Shown in pieces: positions 57,152-64,000 of a stretch of 64,000 nt of DNA. Made by a program: the position numbers and the translations under genes. The stretch comes from Hydrogenibacillus schlegelii (GTDB lineage Bacteria > Bacillota > Bacilli > Thermicanales > DSM-22653). Numbering within the stretch: the stretch's first letter is position 1; each line of letters opens with the position of its first letter. Location: positions 181,304-245,303 of the forward strand of contig NZ_JXBB01000012.1 of assembly GCF_001653195.1 (NCBI RefSeq), written 5' to 3'. The notes beneath the pieces are model-generated. The model saw only the letters and a program-made list of their open reading frames with translations. It was not told where the DNA came from and ran no database searches.

Positions 57152-58640
57152 GCCGTCGCTCGAGCGGCGGGTGGCGCAGGCCCTCCGCGATGATGCCATG
57201 CGGGCGGCGGTGCGGGCGGCGCAAGAGCGGTTTCGAAGCGGCAAGCGGGCGGCCGAGGTTGAGCTCGGCGACTGGGAGGCGTGGCGGGCCCTCGGCGAGG
57301 CGATCCGCCGGCGGACGATCGAAAACCTCGATCTGTATCTGACCGAGCTTGCGGACCGGGTCGAAGCGGCCGGCGGGCACGTCTTTTTTGCCGAGACGGC
57401 CGCCGAAGCGGTGCGCTACATCGTCGACGTCGCCCGGTCGCGGGGCGTCCGGCGGGCGGTCAAGTCGAAATCGATGGTCTCGGAAGAGATCGCCCTCAAC
57501 CGGGCCCTCGAGGCGGCCGGAGTGGAGGTGCTGGAGACGGACCTCGGCGAGTACATCATCCAGCTCGCCGGGGAGGCGCCGTCCCACATCATCGCGCCGG
57601 CGATCCACAAAAACCGCCGGGAGATTGCGGCGCTGTTTTCCCGGGCGGCGGGAACGGAGCTTTCGGACGAGCCGGAGGCGCTCGTCCGGTTTGCCCGCGA
57701 GAGGCTCCGGGAGGCGTTTATGACGGCGGAGCTCGGCATCACCGGCGTGAATTTTGCCGTAGCCGAGTCGGGGACGCTGGTCCTCGTGACGAACGAAGGC
57801 AATGCCCGCATGACGACGGCGCTCCCCCGGATCCACATCGCCGTGATGGGGGCGGAGCGGGTCGTGCCGACGTGGGAGGAGTTGGCGGTGCTCCTTACGC
57901 TCCTTCCCCGGTCGGCGACGGGGCAGAAGATCACAAGCTACGTCACGGCCCTCACCGGGCCCCGCCGGCCGGGAGAGTCGGACGGGCCGGAGGAGTTCCA
58001 CCTCGTCGTCGTCGACAACGGTCGGCTGGACCTCCTCGGGACGCCGTACCAGGCGGCCCTTCACTGTATCCGCTGCGGCGCCTGCCTCAACATCTGTCCC
58101 GTCTACCGACAGATCGGCGGCCACGCCTACGGGAGCGTCTACAGCGGTCCGATCGGAAAGGTGATCTCTCCCCTGCTCGGCGGAGACGCGTGGGCGGAGC
58201 TTCCGCACGCCTCGAGCCTCTGCGGCGCCTGCACCGACGCCTGCCCGGTGCGCATTCCGCTGCACGAGCTTTTGATCGAGCACCGAACGGATCAGGCGGC
58301 CGCGGGGAGGCGGCCGGCGGCCGAGCGGCTTTTGTTTCGACTTTACGGCGCGCTCGTGACGCGCCCGGCCCTCTATCGCCGGGCGATCCGCCTGGCGCGG
58401 TTTTGCCTTCGGCCGCTGGCGGATCGAGAAGGCTGGATTCGCCGGGCGATCGGCCCGTTGGCCGGCTGGACAAAGATGCGGGATTTTCCGCTCCCGGCCC
58501 GGCGGCCGTTCCTCGACCGGTGGGCCGCCGAGCGAAAGCGGCGAGGCCGAATTTCACCGGCGCCAAGGCGGGAGCGGCGGAAGGGAACGCCGGCCGGGCG
58601 GCCGCCGGCGAACGGAGGAACGGAAGGAGGCGGACGGTGA
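57135..58640 (+). CDS. lutB: Lactate utilisation iron-sulfur protein LutB
   Basis: This is the iron-sulfur subunit of lactate oxidation. A LUD domain (ITGVNFAVAESGTLVLVTNE) is followed by two ferredoxin motifs, CIRCGACLNICPVY and CGACTDACPVRIPLHELL. About 501 residues, including an Arg/Gly-rich tail of about 30 not typical of LutB. ATG 57135 is six bases after GGAGGGGG; ATG 57129 abuts that site and is less likely. It overlaps lutC by one base. Confidence 0.93.
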   Translation: MRTSDEPSLERRVAQALRDDAMRAAVRAAQERFRSGKRAAEVELGDWEAWRALGEAIRRRTIENLDLYLTELADRVEAAGGHVFFAETAAEAVRYIVDVARSRGVRRAVKSKSMVSEEIALNRALEAAGVEVLETDLGEYIIQLAGEAPSHIIAPAIHKNRREIAALFSRAAGTELSDEPEALVRFARERLREAFMTAELGITGVNFAVAESGTLVLVTNEGNARMTTALPRIHIAVMGAERVVPTWEELAVLLTLLPRSATGQKITSYVTALTGPRRPGESDGPEEFHLVVVDNGRLDLLGTPYQAALHCIRCGACLNICPVYRQIGGHAYGSVYSGPIGKVISPLLGGDAWAELPHASSLCGACTDACPVRIPLHELLIEHRTDQAAAGRRPAAERLLFRLYGALVTRPALYRRAIRLARFCLRPLADREGWIRRAIGPLAGWTKMRDFPLPARRPFLDRWAAERKRRGRISPAPRRERRKGTPAGRPPANGGTEGGGR

Positions 58641-59395
58641 TGGGCGATCGGGAAGCGTTTTTGAATCGCATCGCCGCCCGGCTGGGCAAACCCCGGCGGA
58701 GAAGTCGGCCGGAGCCCGTTCGTCTTGAGGGGCCGGACCGGATCGGGATGCGGCCGCCGGAGACGCCGGCGTCGCTTTTTCTCGAGAACTGGGAAAAGGC
58801 CGGCGGGGCGGTCGTCGGCAAACCGGCGGAGGCCGCCCTGCCGGCCCTAGTCGCGCGCCACGCCGTGCGGGAAGCGCTGGTCGGCGGCTTAAGCCTGCCG
58901 ATCGACGGGCGGGAAGGGCCGTCCGACGGTCCGGCTGCCCCTTCGACGGCCGAGCCTTCCGGAAGCGGGGACCCCTTGGCGGCGGCGGAGGCGGCGCGCA
59001 AAGCGCTGCTTTCGGCCGCCTTAACGCTCCGGCGCCTCGGGGTCGACGTGCGGCCGGAACGGGGCGCCGACCGGGCCTTCGCCGCCCGGGCGACGCTCGG
59101 CGTGGTGGCGGCGGATGCGGCGATCGCTGAGACGGGAAGCGTCGTGTTTCTCACTTCGGCGACGGCGGGTCGGACGGCGAGCCTGCTTCCGCCCGTCCTC
59201 TGGATCGTCGTCTCGCGGGCGACGGTGTTCCCGACGCTGGGGGAGGCGCTTCGCGCTCTGGCGGAGCGGGGGCGAAAGGACGGTTTTTCGTCGGCGATTC
59301 AGATCGTCACCGGCCCCAGCCGGAGCGCCGACATCGAGATGCAGCTTACGCTCGGCGTTCACGGCCCGGGGACGGTGTGGGCGCAGCTCGTCTGA
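58640..59395 (+). CDS. lutC: Lactate utilisation protein LutC
   Basis: This is the third subunit, a LUD-domain protein. ETGSVVFLTS and TGPSRSADIEMQLTLGVHGP are the family signatures. About 251 residues, with a low-complexity insert near residues 90-115. ATG 58640 follows AAGGAGG; GTG 58637 is an equally possible start. It ends the lut operon; no terminator is evident before the next promoter. Confidence 0.92.
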   Translation: MGDREAFLNRIAARLGKPRRRSRPEPVRLEGPDRIGMRPPETPASLFLENWEKAGGAVVGKPAEAALPALVARHAVREALVGGLSLPIDGREGPSDGPAAPSTAEPSGSGDPLAAAEAARKALLSAALTLRRLGVDVRPERGADRAFAARATLGVVAADAAIAETGSVVFLTSATAGRTASLLPPVLWIVVSRATVFPTLGEALRALAERGRKDGFSSAIQIVTGPSRSADIEMQLTLGVHGPGTVWAQLV

Positions 59396-59421
59396 CCGAA
59401 AAAGGTTCATTTACAAATGTC

Positions 59422-59450
59422 TTGACACAAGACGTTCCCCGTCGTATGCT
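59422..59450 (+). promoter_or_regulatory. Sigma-A promoter of the nicotinamidase-like gene
   Basis: TTGACA (59422-59427) and TATGCT (59445-59450) are 17 bases apart, and the gene starts 30 bases downstream. Confidence 0.8.
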
Positions 59451-59480
59451 TCAGGCAAACGGCGAAGGGAGGCGCAGGCG

Positions 59481-60065
59481 ATGGAGGCGCTGGTCGTCGT
59501 CGATTACCTGAACGATTTTGCCCATCCGGAAGGAGCGCTGACGGCGGGCGCTCCGGCACAGGCGATCGACGCGGCGATCCTTCGGGCGGTGCGGGCCTTT
59601 CTTGCGGCGGAGCGGCCGGTCATTTTCGTGTCCGACGCCCATGCCGAGGACGATCCGGAATTTCGCCTCTGGCCGCGTCATGCGGTCAAAGGGACGTGGG
59701 GCGCCGAGGTGTACGGCCGAACCGGTGAGGCGCTGAAGGAGGAATTCCGCGGGCATCCGCACCTCGTGCATCTGGAAAAAACGAAGTACGACGCTTTCTT
59801 CGGCACCGACCTCGAACGGGTGCTCAATGCGCATGAGGCGACGGACGTGTATCTGGCCGGCATCAACACGTCGATCTGCGTCATGGCGACGGCGCAAGGG
59901 GCTTATTTTCGCGGTTTTCGCGTGCACGTCCTGGAGGACGCCGTCGCCGATCTCGATGCCGAGGCCCATCGCTTCGCGCTCCGGCACATGGCCGGCATTC
60001 ACAAGGCGGCGCTCGTGACGGTCGATGCGGCGATCCGGGCGCTGGCGGCGGGTTCGCCGCGGTGA
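59481..60065 (+). CDS. Isochorismatase-family hydrolase, nicotinamidase-like
   Basis: This cysteine hydrolase probably deamidates nicotinamide to nicotinate for NAD salvage. The catalytic Asp is in VVVDYLNDF, Lys in EKTKYDAFFG and Cys in INTSICVMATA. SDAHAEDDPEFRLWPRHAVKGTWGAE (59629-59706) resembles the metal-binding loop of PncA. About 194 residues. ATG 59481 follows AAGGGAGG and the promoter above, which excludes the longer upstream frame that overlaps lutC. Other isochorismatase-like substrates remain possible. Confidence 0.87.
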   Translation: MEALVVVDYLNDFAHPEGALTAGAPAQAIDAAILRAVRAFLAAERPVIFVSDAHAEDDPEFRLWPRHAVKGTWGAEVYGRTGEALKEEFRGHPHLVHLEKTKYDAFFGTDLERVLNAHEATDVYLAGINTSICVMATAQGAYFRGFRVHVLEDAVADLDAEAHRFALRHMAGIHKAALVTVDAAIRALAAGSPR

Positions 60066-60084
60066 GGGCGCGGGATTCCGCGTC

Positions 60085-60138
60085 AAAACAAAAAATAAAA
60101 CCTCACCGGCCCCGGGGCATCCCGGGGCCGGTGAGGTT
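60085..60138 (-). terminator. Strong terminator of the leftward rRNA methyltransferase gene
   Basis: A perfect 18-bp stem (60099-60116 with 60121-60138, loop GCAT) is followed on the minus strand by TTTTATTTTTTGTTTT. On the plus strand no T run follows, so it mainly serves the minus strand, 77 bases past the methyltransferase stop. Confidence 0.9.
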
Positions 60139-60215
60139 GGGGGCCGGCCGCGCATTGCCGGTTCTTTTGTTCGGCTTAGGTGCGCAAGCGATTGGCCCGG
60201 GCTTTCGAGCGGCGA

Positions 60216-61718
60216 CTACGGAGCCTCGTGGAGCGCCCGCTCTTCCAGGAGGGCGGCCCGGAGATCTTCCGCCCGTCCCCGCGGCAGGCCGGAACGGAGC
60301 CCGTCGGCGTCGAGGTGTCCGAGGCCGATCACGGTTCCCCGGAAGCGAAGCGCGACAAAGCCCCGTTCGAGGGCGGCGGCGGCCGGCGGCGCGATGCGCC
60401 GGCCTTCGAGGAGGGCGAGGAGCGCCTCCGCATCGACGTCGGCGACGTTGGCGCGCGCTTCCTGGGCGAAGTGCAGGAGGGCGAAGCTGGTCGGCTTGGC
60501 GTTCCGGAGGGGCCCGGGGGACGGCATTTTCCCTTCGCCCGGCTGAAGGCGAAAGAGCCGAATGCCGGCGGCGACGAGCTCCGGCCCGTCGGGGACGTCG
60601 GCCAGGCGCGTCGCCCAGACGTCGCCGCCGCGGACAAAAAACGTAAGCCCTTCGAGGGCCGTCGGGGGAAGGCCGAAACGGTCGCGAAAACCGTCGAGGA
60701 GCGCCCGGACGAGCGCAGGGTCCGGCCGCTCGAGGCCGGCGCCCCGGGCGCCGGGGCTTGGCGGCAGGCGGTCGGCCCAGGGGGGCGGGGCGAGCCGCCT
60801 AAGCCGGGCGATGTACATGCCGCCGGAGTCGAGATGGTGCGGATAGATCCGCCGCGTGAGGACCATCTCGGGCACATAGCGCGCCCCCTCCCACGCCTCG
60901 AGGCCCGGAACGCCGGGGAGGCCTTCGGGCAGCGGTTCGATCCGGACGGCGCCCCCGGCCTTGCGGACGACGGCGTCGACGACGGCTTCGTTTTCTTCCG
61001 GCGCGAAGGTGCAGGTGGAGTAGACGACGACGCCGCCGTCCCGGGCGAGGGCGACGCCCCGCTCGAGAAGCGCCGTCTGCAGGGCGGCGAGGCGGCGGTG
61101 TTCCCCCGGGCTTCGGGTGCGTCGGGCGCCGGCGCGGCGCCGGACGTTCCCTTCGGCGGTACAGGGGGCGTCGACGAGCACCCGGTCGAACGGCCGACCG
61201 CCCGATAACCGGCGGCCGTCCTGGCGCGTGACGGCGACGGCGGTCGTTCCGAGGCGATACACGTTGGCGAGAAGGCTCTGCAGCCGCGCCCCGTCCGGAT
61301 CGTTGCCGACGACGAGCCCCCGATCGCCCATCCGTTCGGCGATCTGCGTCGTCTTTCCACCGGGCGCAGCGGCGAGGTCGAGCACCCGCTCTTCCGGTTC
61401 CGGCGCGAGGGCAAGCACCGGCAGCGCGGCCGCCGCTTCCTGGACGTAAAAGTGTCCGAGCCAGTGAAGAACGGTTTTCCCCGGCGGGATGGGGGGGGCG
61501 TCGATCGTAAAAAGCGCCGGATCGAAAGGCGCCGGGGTTAGCGCAAAGCCGAGCGCTTCGAGCGCCCGGCGAAGGGCTTCCGGAGTCGTCTTCAGGGCGT
61601 TCGCCCGAATTGTCGCCGGCTGGGGACGGAAGAGGGCGGCGCGAAAGGCCTCCCAATCGTCGACGATGGGGCGGTACCGCTCCAGGCCAAACAACGAATC
61701 GCGGTCGGAAAAGGCCAC
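60216..61718 (-). CDS. rsmF: RsmF-like rRNA (cytosine-C5) methyltransferase, NOL1/NOP2/sun family
   Basis: It methylates a cytosine in 16S rRNA using SAM. The SAM site RVLDLAAAPGGKTTQIAERM, the catalytic DAPCTAEG and the second cysteine in YSTCTFAPEENE are intact. The C-terminal 170 residues match the RsmF extension that contacts RNA. GTG 61718 is preferred because AAGGAGG lies nine bases upstream, inside a frame that could also start at ATG 61745. About 500 residues. It is monocistronic, ending at a strong hairpin. Confidence 0.9.
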   Translation of the reverse strand: MAFSDRDSLFGLERYRPIVDDWEAFRAALFRPQPATIRANALKTTPEALRRALEALGFALTPAPFDPALFTIDAPPIPPGKTVLHWLGHFYVQEAAAALPVLALAPEPEERVLDLAAAPGGKTTQIAERMGDRGLVVGNDPDGARLQSLLANVYRLGTTAVAVTRQDGRRLSGGRPFDRVLVDAPCTAEGNVRRRAGARRTRSPGEHRRLAALQTALLERGVALARDGGVVVYSTCTFAPEENEAVVDAVVRKAGGAVRIEPLPEGLPGVPGLEAWEGARYVPEMVLTRRIYPHHLDSGGMYIARLRRLAPPPWADRLPPSPGARGAGLERPDPALVRALLDGFRDRFGLPPTALEGLTFFVRGGDVWATRLADVPDGPELVAAGIRLFRLQPGEGKMPSPGPLRNAKPTSFALLHFAQEARANVADVDAEALLALLEGRRIAPPAAAALERGFVALRFRGTVIGLGHLDADGLRSGLPRGRAEDLRAALLEERALHEAP

Positions 61719-61823
61719 GTGGCGTCTCCTCCTTGCCTGAGCCATTCGGTAAGGGCGAGCGATCGGTCGGGCCGCCCCCCCCCACCGGGCCGGCTCCCTA
61801 TTAGCATACCGCGCTGGCGGAAC

Positions 61824-61851
61824 TCGACAAAATCGTAATGATTCCTATAAT
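61824..61851 (+). promoter_or_regulatory. Promoter-like site before the SLH remnant
   Basis: TCGACA (61824-61829) and a consensus TATAAT (61846-61851) are 16 bases apart. The first ATG of the frame behind it (61854) is only three bases from the -10, so it would not be in the transcript. Confidence 0.6.
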
Positions 61852-61853
61852 CA

Positions 61854-62417
61854 ATGTCATCTGGCGCGCGGCCCCAAGGCGGGGTCGGGACAGGGTTCGC
61901 CCGCCTGAACCTTGCTGAGGTCAAGGCGGTCCGTCGGCCGGTCGTGCTCGCGAGCTTCCGGGGAGAGGCGCCCGGCGGCGTTGAGGCGGCGCTGGCACGC
62001 GGCTGGATGCGGGGCGACGGCCGGGGCTTTGCACCCGATCGGCCGGTGACCCGTCAGGAGGCGGCGGTGGTGCTGATGCGGGCGTTGGCCCTCCCGGACG
62101 AAGGCGCCGGGAAGGGGAATCTTCCGGTCGACGGGGCGGCAGTGGCGCCTTGGGCTCGAGCGGCCGTCCGGACGTTCGTCGCCCGGGTGCCGGCGCTCGT
62201 CGATGCGGCGGGCGCTTCCATTCGTATGTTCCCGTCGATGCCGCCTGGCTGGAGGCCGTTCGGACGGCGCTCGCCGGTACGGAAGGCCACGATCGTCCGC
62301 ATCGCTGATTCGAACATCGCAACCTATAAGGGTTTGGGGGGAATCCGATGGAACGGTCGAAAGTTGTGTACATCATCTCGACGCCTCGGGCGGCCGGCTA
62401 CCGCCTCGGGCAGATGA
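61854..62417 (+). pseudogene. SLH-domain remnant
   Basis: An open frame contains one readable SLH repeat (ALARGWMRGDGRGFAPDRPV, then TRQEAAVVLMRAL) and a partial second (VAPWARAAVRTFVA). No signal peptide, no ribosome-binding site at the first ATG and overlap with the next gene suggest a fragment of a lost surface protein. The last 30 residues run into the start of the DsrE-like gene. Confidence 0.45.
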
Positions 62418-62752
62418 TCCTGCCACAGCTGGAAGCGGGAACGCATGGCGTTGATGTCGCTTCTATATTCTTTTTCGACGACAACGTTTATCCGCTTCGG
62501 GCCGGCCATCCGCTGGGGGAGCGGATCGCCGCCGTCGCCGAGCGGCTCGGCATTCTGCTGATGATGTGCGACGCCTGCGCTCTGGAGCGGGGCCTGGCGG
62601 AAGGGGAGCTCCGCCGGGGCACGCCGGACGGAAGCGGCCGGACGACGCCCGGGGAGATCCGGCCGAAGGACACGGTTCGGGGCGTTCGGGTCGGCTGTTT
62701 TCCCGATCTTTACAAAACCCGCCGGCTTCGTCCTCGGACATTCCGGGGATGA
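62348..62752 (+). CDS. DsrE-like (SaoD-type) protein, 3' end probably replaced by an insertion sequence
   Basis: This is a small alpha/beta protein of the DsrE/F family, linked to sulfur transfer. VYIISTPRAAGYRLGQMILP opens the fold, MMCDACALERGLAEG carries a CxxC pair, and VGCFPDLY is the usual pre-C-terminal motif. ATG 62348 follows GGGGGG. After DLY (codons ending TTTAC at 62713) the sequence becomes KTRRLRPRTFRG, encoded by the left-end hairpin of the downstream IS element, so the native C-terminal strand appears lost. Whether it is still active is unknown. Confidence 0.65.
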   Translation: MERSKVVYIISTPRAAGYRLGQMILPQLEAGTHGVDVASIFFFDDNVYPLRAGHPLGERIAAVAERLGILLMMCDACALERGLAEGELRRGTPDGSGRTTPGEIRPKDTVRGVRVGCFPDLYKTRRLRPRTFRG

Positions 62753-62758
62753 AGCCGG
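62722..62758 (+). repeat. Subterminal hairpin of the IS left end
   Basis: CCGGCTTCGTCCTCGG (62722-62737) pairs with CCGGGGATGAAGCCGG (62743-62758), 16 pairs with two G-T wobbles, loop ACATT. Such imperfect palindromes close to the ends are recognised as single strands by Y1 transposases. Confidence 0.75.
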
Positions 62759-62793
62759 TTGTACATTCTTGATACACATGGTAGAATACGTGC

Positions 62794-63204
62794 ATGATGG
62801 AGATAAGGTCCGGAAGACACTCCAGGTATCTCATTCTGTACCACATGGTCTGGATTCCGAAATACAGGCGAACAGTCCTTGAAGGCCCCATTGCGGATCG
62901 TCTCAAAGAAATCATCCAGGAAACGGCGAAAGAACGCGGCTGGGAGATCATCGCCATGGAGGTGATGCCGGACCACGTTCACCTCTTTGCTTCCGTGCCG
63001 CCGACGATCCGTCCGGCCGATGTCGTGAAGGTGTTCAAGGGCGTAAGCGCCCGTAAGCTGCTTCTGGAGTTTCCCCATCTCCAGAAGCGAACCGGGCGCG
63101 GTACCCTGTGGGCGCCATCCTACTTCATGGCCACAGCCGGCAATGTTTCCGCCGAAACCATCCGCCGCTACATCGAAGAACAAAGACAGAAAGGAGGGGG
63201 CTGA
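62794..63204 (+). CDS. tnpA: IS200/IS605 TnpA, Y1 HUH transposase
   Basis: This transposase excises and inserts the element as single-stranded DNA. The HUH motif is in MPDHVHLFASVPP, and the catalytic Tyr is in ETIRRYIEEQ near the C-terminus. At 136 residues it has the family length and looks intact. It starts at ATG 62794; ATG 62797 is an alternative. The stop overlaps the tnpB start region. Confidence 0.95.
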   Translation: MMEIRSGRHSRYLILYHMVWIPKYRRTVLEGPIADRLKEIIQETAKERGWEIIAMEVMPDHVHLFASVPPTIRPADVVKVFKGVSARKLLLEFPHLQKRTGRGTLWAPSYFMATAGNVSAETIRRYIEEQRQKGGG

Positions 63205-64000
63205 TTGCCAACCCTCCCCCTTCGCCTCCGGCTCCATCGCCCGACGCAGGCGAAGATCAAACTGTACCGGGAACTTGTGGAGCGCACCACGTCGCTGGCG
63301 AACAACCTCGTCGCCGCCGGAAGGCCGAAAGGGCTCACCAGCCGGACGGCGCGGGAGTATCTCGCCGGAGACCTTCCGTCGGCCGTGATCAACCAGGCGC
63401 TTCGGGACGTGGCGGCGCATCGGGACGTTCAGAAGTTCCGGGTCCTCTGGCCGTTGTTCAACAACCAGAACCTGCGCCTAAAAAAGGTCGGGGACTTCTG
63501 GACGGCCGCGTTTCCGACGCAGGCGGGTCGGGTGCGGGTGCCGCTTTCGGTCACGGCGAAGCAGGAAACCATTCTCTCCCGCCTCGGCAGGGACGTGAGG
63601 CAGGGCGCGGCAAAGCTGTACGAAAAGCGCGGGCGGTGGTTCCTCGCCCTTTCGGTCACGCTGCCCGTCGAGGAGAATACGGCTGGGACTGAGTCCGGGA
63701 AAATCGCCGGCATCGACATGGGTCTACGCTATCTCGCGGTCGTGAACGCGGGCGGGGAGACGCTCTTTTTCCCCGGCGATCAGGCGGCTTACGTCCGCCG
63801 CCGGTATCACGCCCTTCGCCGGCGAATGGGGAAAGCGAAAGCTTTAAAAGCGATCCGTCAAATGAAGGACAAAGAAGCCCGCTGGATGAAAGACCAGGAC
63901 CACAAGATCAGCCGGGCCATCGTGGACTGGTGCCTCGCCCGTGGCGTGAGCACCATCCGGATGGAAAAGCTGGAAGGCATTCGCCGGCGGAAAACCCGGA
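63205..64000 (+). CDS. tnpB: IS605 OrfB/TnpB RNA-guided nuclease, 3' truncated by window end
   Basis: TnpB is the IS-encoded RuvC-like nuclease, ancestor of Cas12, which cuts DNA at sites matched by a guide RNA from the right end. The frame opens at TTG 63205, directly after the tnpA stop (TGATTG) and 5 bases after AAGGAGGGGG, and stays open for 265 codons to the window edge. RuvC-I GIDMGLRYLAVV with its catalytic Asp and the Glu-bearing RMEKLEG are present; the third acidic residue and the zinc finger lie outside. Confidence 0.92.
   Translation, partial: MPTLPLRLRLHRPTQAKIKLYRELVERTTSLANNLVAAGRPKGLTSRTAREYLAGDLPSAVINQALRDVAAHRDVQKFRVLWPLFNNQNLRLKKVGDFWTAAFPTQAGRVRVPLSVTAKQETILSRLGRDVRQGAAKLYEKRGRWFLALSVTLPVEENTAGTESGKIAGIDMGLRYLAVVNAGGETLFFPGDQAAYVRRRYHALRRRMGKAKALKAIRQMKDKEARWMKDQDHKISRAIVDWCLARGVSTIRMEKLEGIRRRKTR

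Larger units (their letters stand above)
62714..64000 (+). mobile_element. IS200/IS605-family insertion sequence, right end beyond the window
   Basis: The element carries tnpA and tnpB in the same direction. Its left end is placed at 62714, directly after TTTAC, in line with the family habit of inserting 3' of a short T-rich target such as TTAC without target duplication. The right end and any guide RNA are beyond 64000. Confidence 0.75.

Overview
The window is a G+C-rich bacterial chromosome segment with Firmicutes gene order. It opens with dxr-rseP-ispG-proS-polC, and PolC-type DNA polymerase III is a Firmicutes marker. Shine-Dalgarno sites are strong and many starts are GTG or TTG. An 11-subunit-style complex I without nuoEFG, a full Calvin cycle set with red-type form I RuBisCO and CbbX, and S-layer (SLH) proteins suggest a thermophilic, autotrophic Bacillales relative such as Hydrogenibacillus or Kyrpidia. 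The genus is inferred from gene content and was not tested.

Layout: 1-10044 holds isoprenoid (dxr, ispG), membrane protease (rseP), translation (proS) and replication (polC) genes, closed by a terminator. 10131-19146 holds rpiB and nuoABCDHIJKLN, with nuoM missing from its usual place. 19283-33620 is the carbon-fixation block: fba-prk-gap-glpX-rpe, cbbLS-cbbX, a ferredoxin/flavodoxin-NADP reductase, tkt, the missing nuoM, and a cbbR-like regulator. 33688-34547 is a short-chain dehydrogenase behind a structured leader. 34725-39868 is a branched-chain amino acid ABC operon ending at a bidirectional terminator.

40038-44151 holds a secreted SLH protein, a decayed GH114 glycosidase and an aldo/keto reductase. 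44224-52599 looks like a phosphate-starvation locus: two divergent phosphoesterases flank two arrays of 11-bp direct repeats resembling PHO boxes, followed by a decayed duplicate of a solute-binding gene and a ugpBAEC-like transporter. About 1 kb without a recognisable gene follows. Then come a frameshifted short-chain fatty acid transporter, a DMT-family permease, lutABC for lactate oxidation, a nicotinamidase-like hydrolase and an rRNA methyltransferase on the minus strand. The window ends in an IS200/IS605 element (tnpA plus partial tnpB) that appears to have inserted into the 3' end of a DsrE-like gene.

Together the genes couple respiration (complex I, lactate oxidation) to CO2 fixation, with NADPH supply suggested by a GapB-like GAPDH and the NADP reductase. 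The right half is visibly less stable: it has homopolymer frameshifts, pseudogenes, repeats and an insertion sequence. No rRNA, tRNA or CRISPR array was seen.
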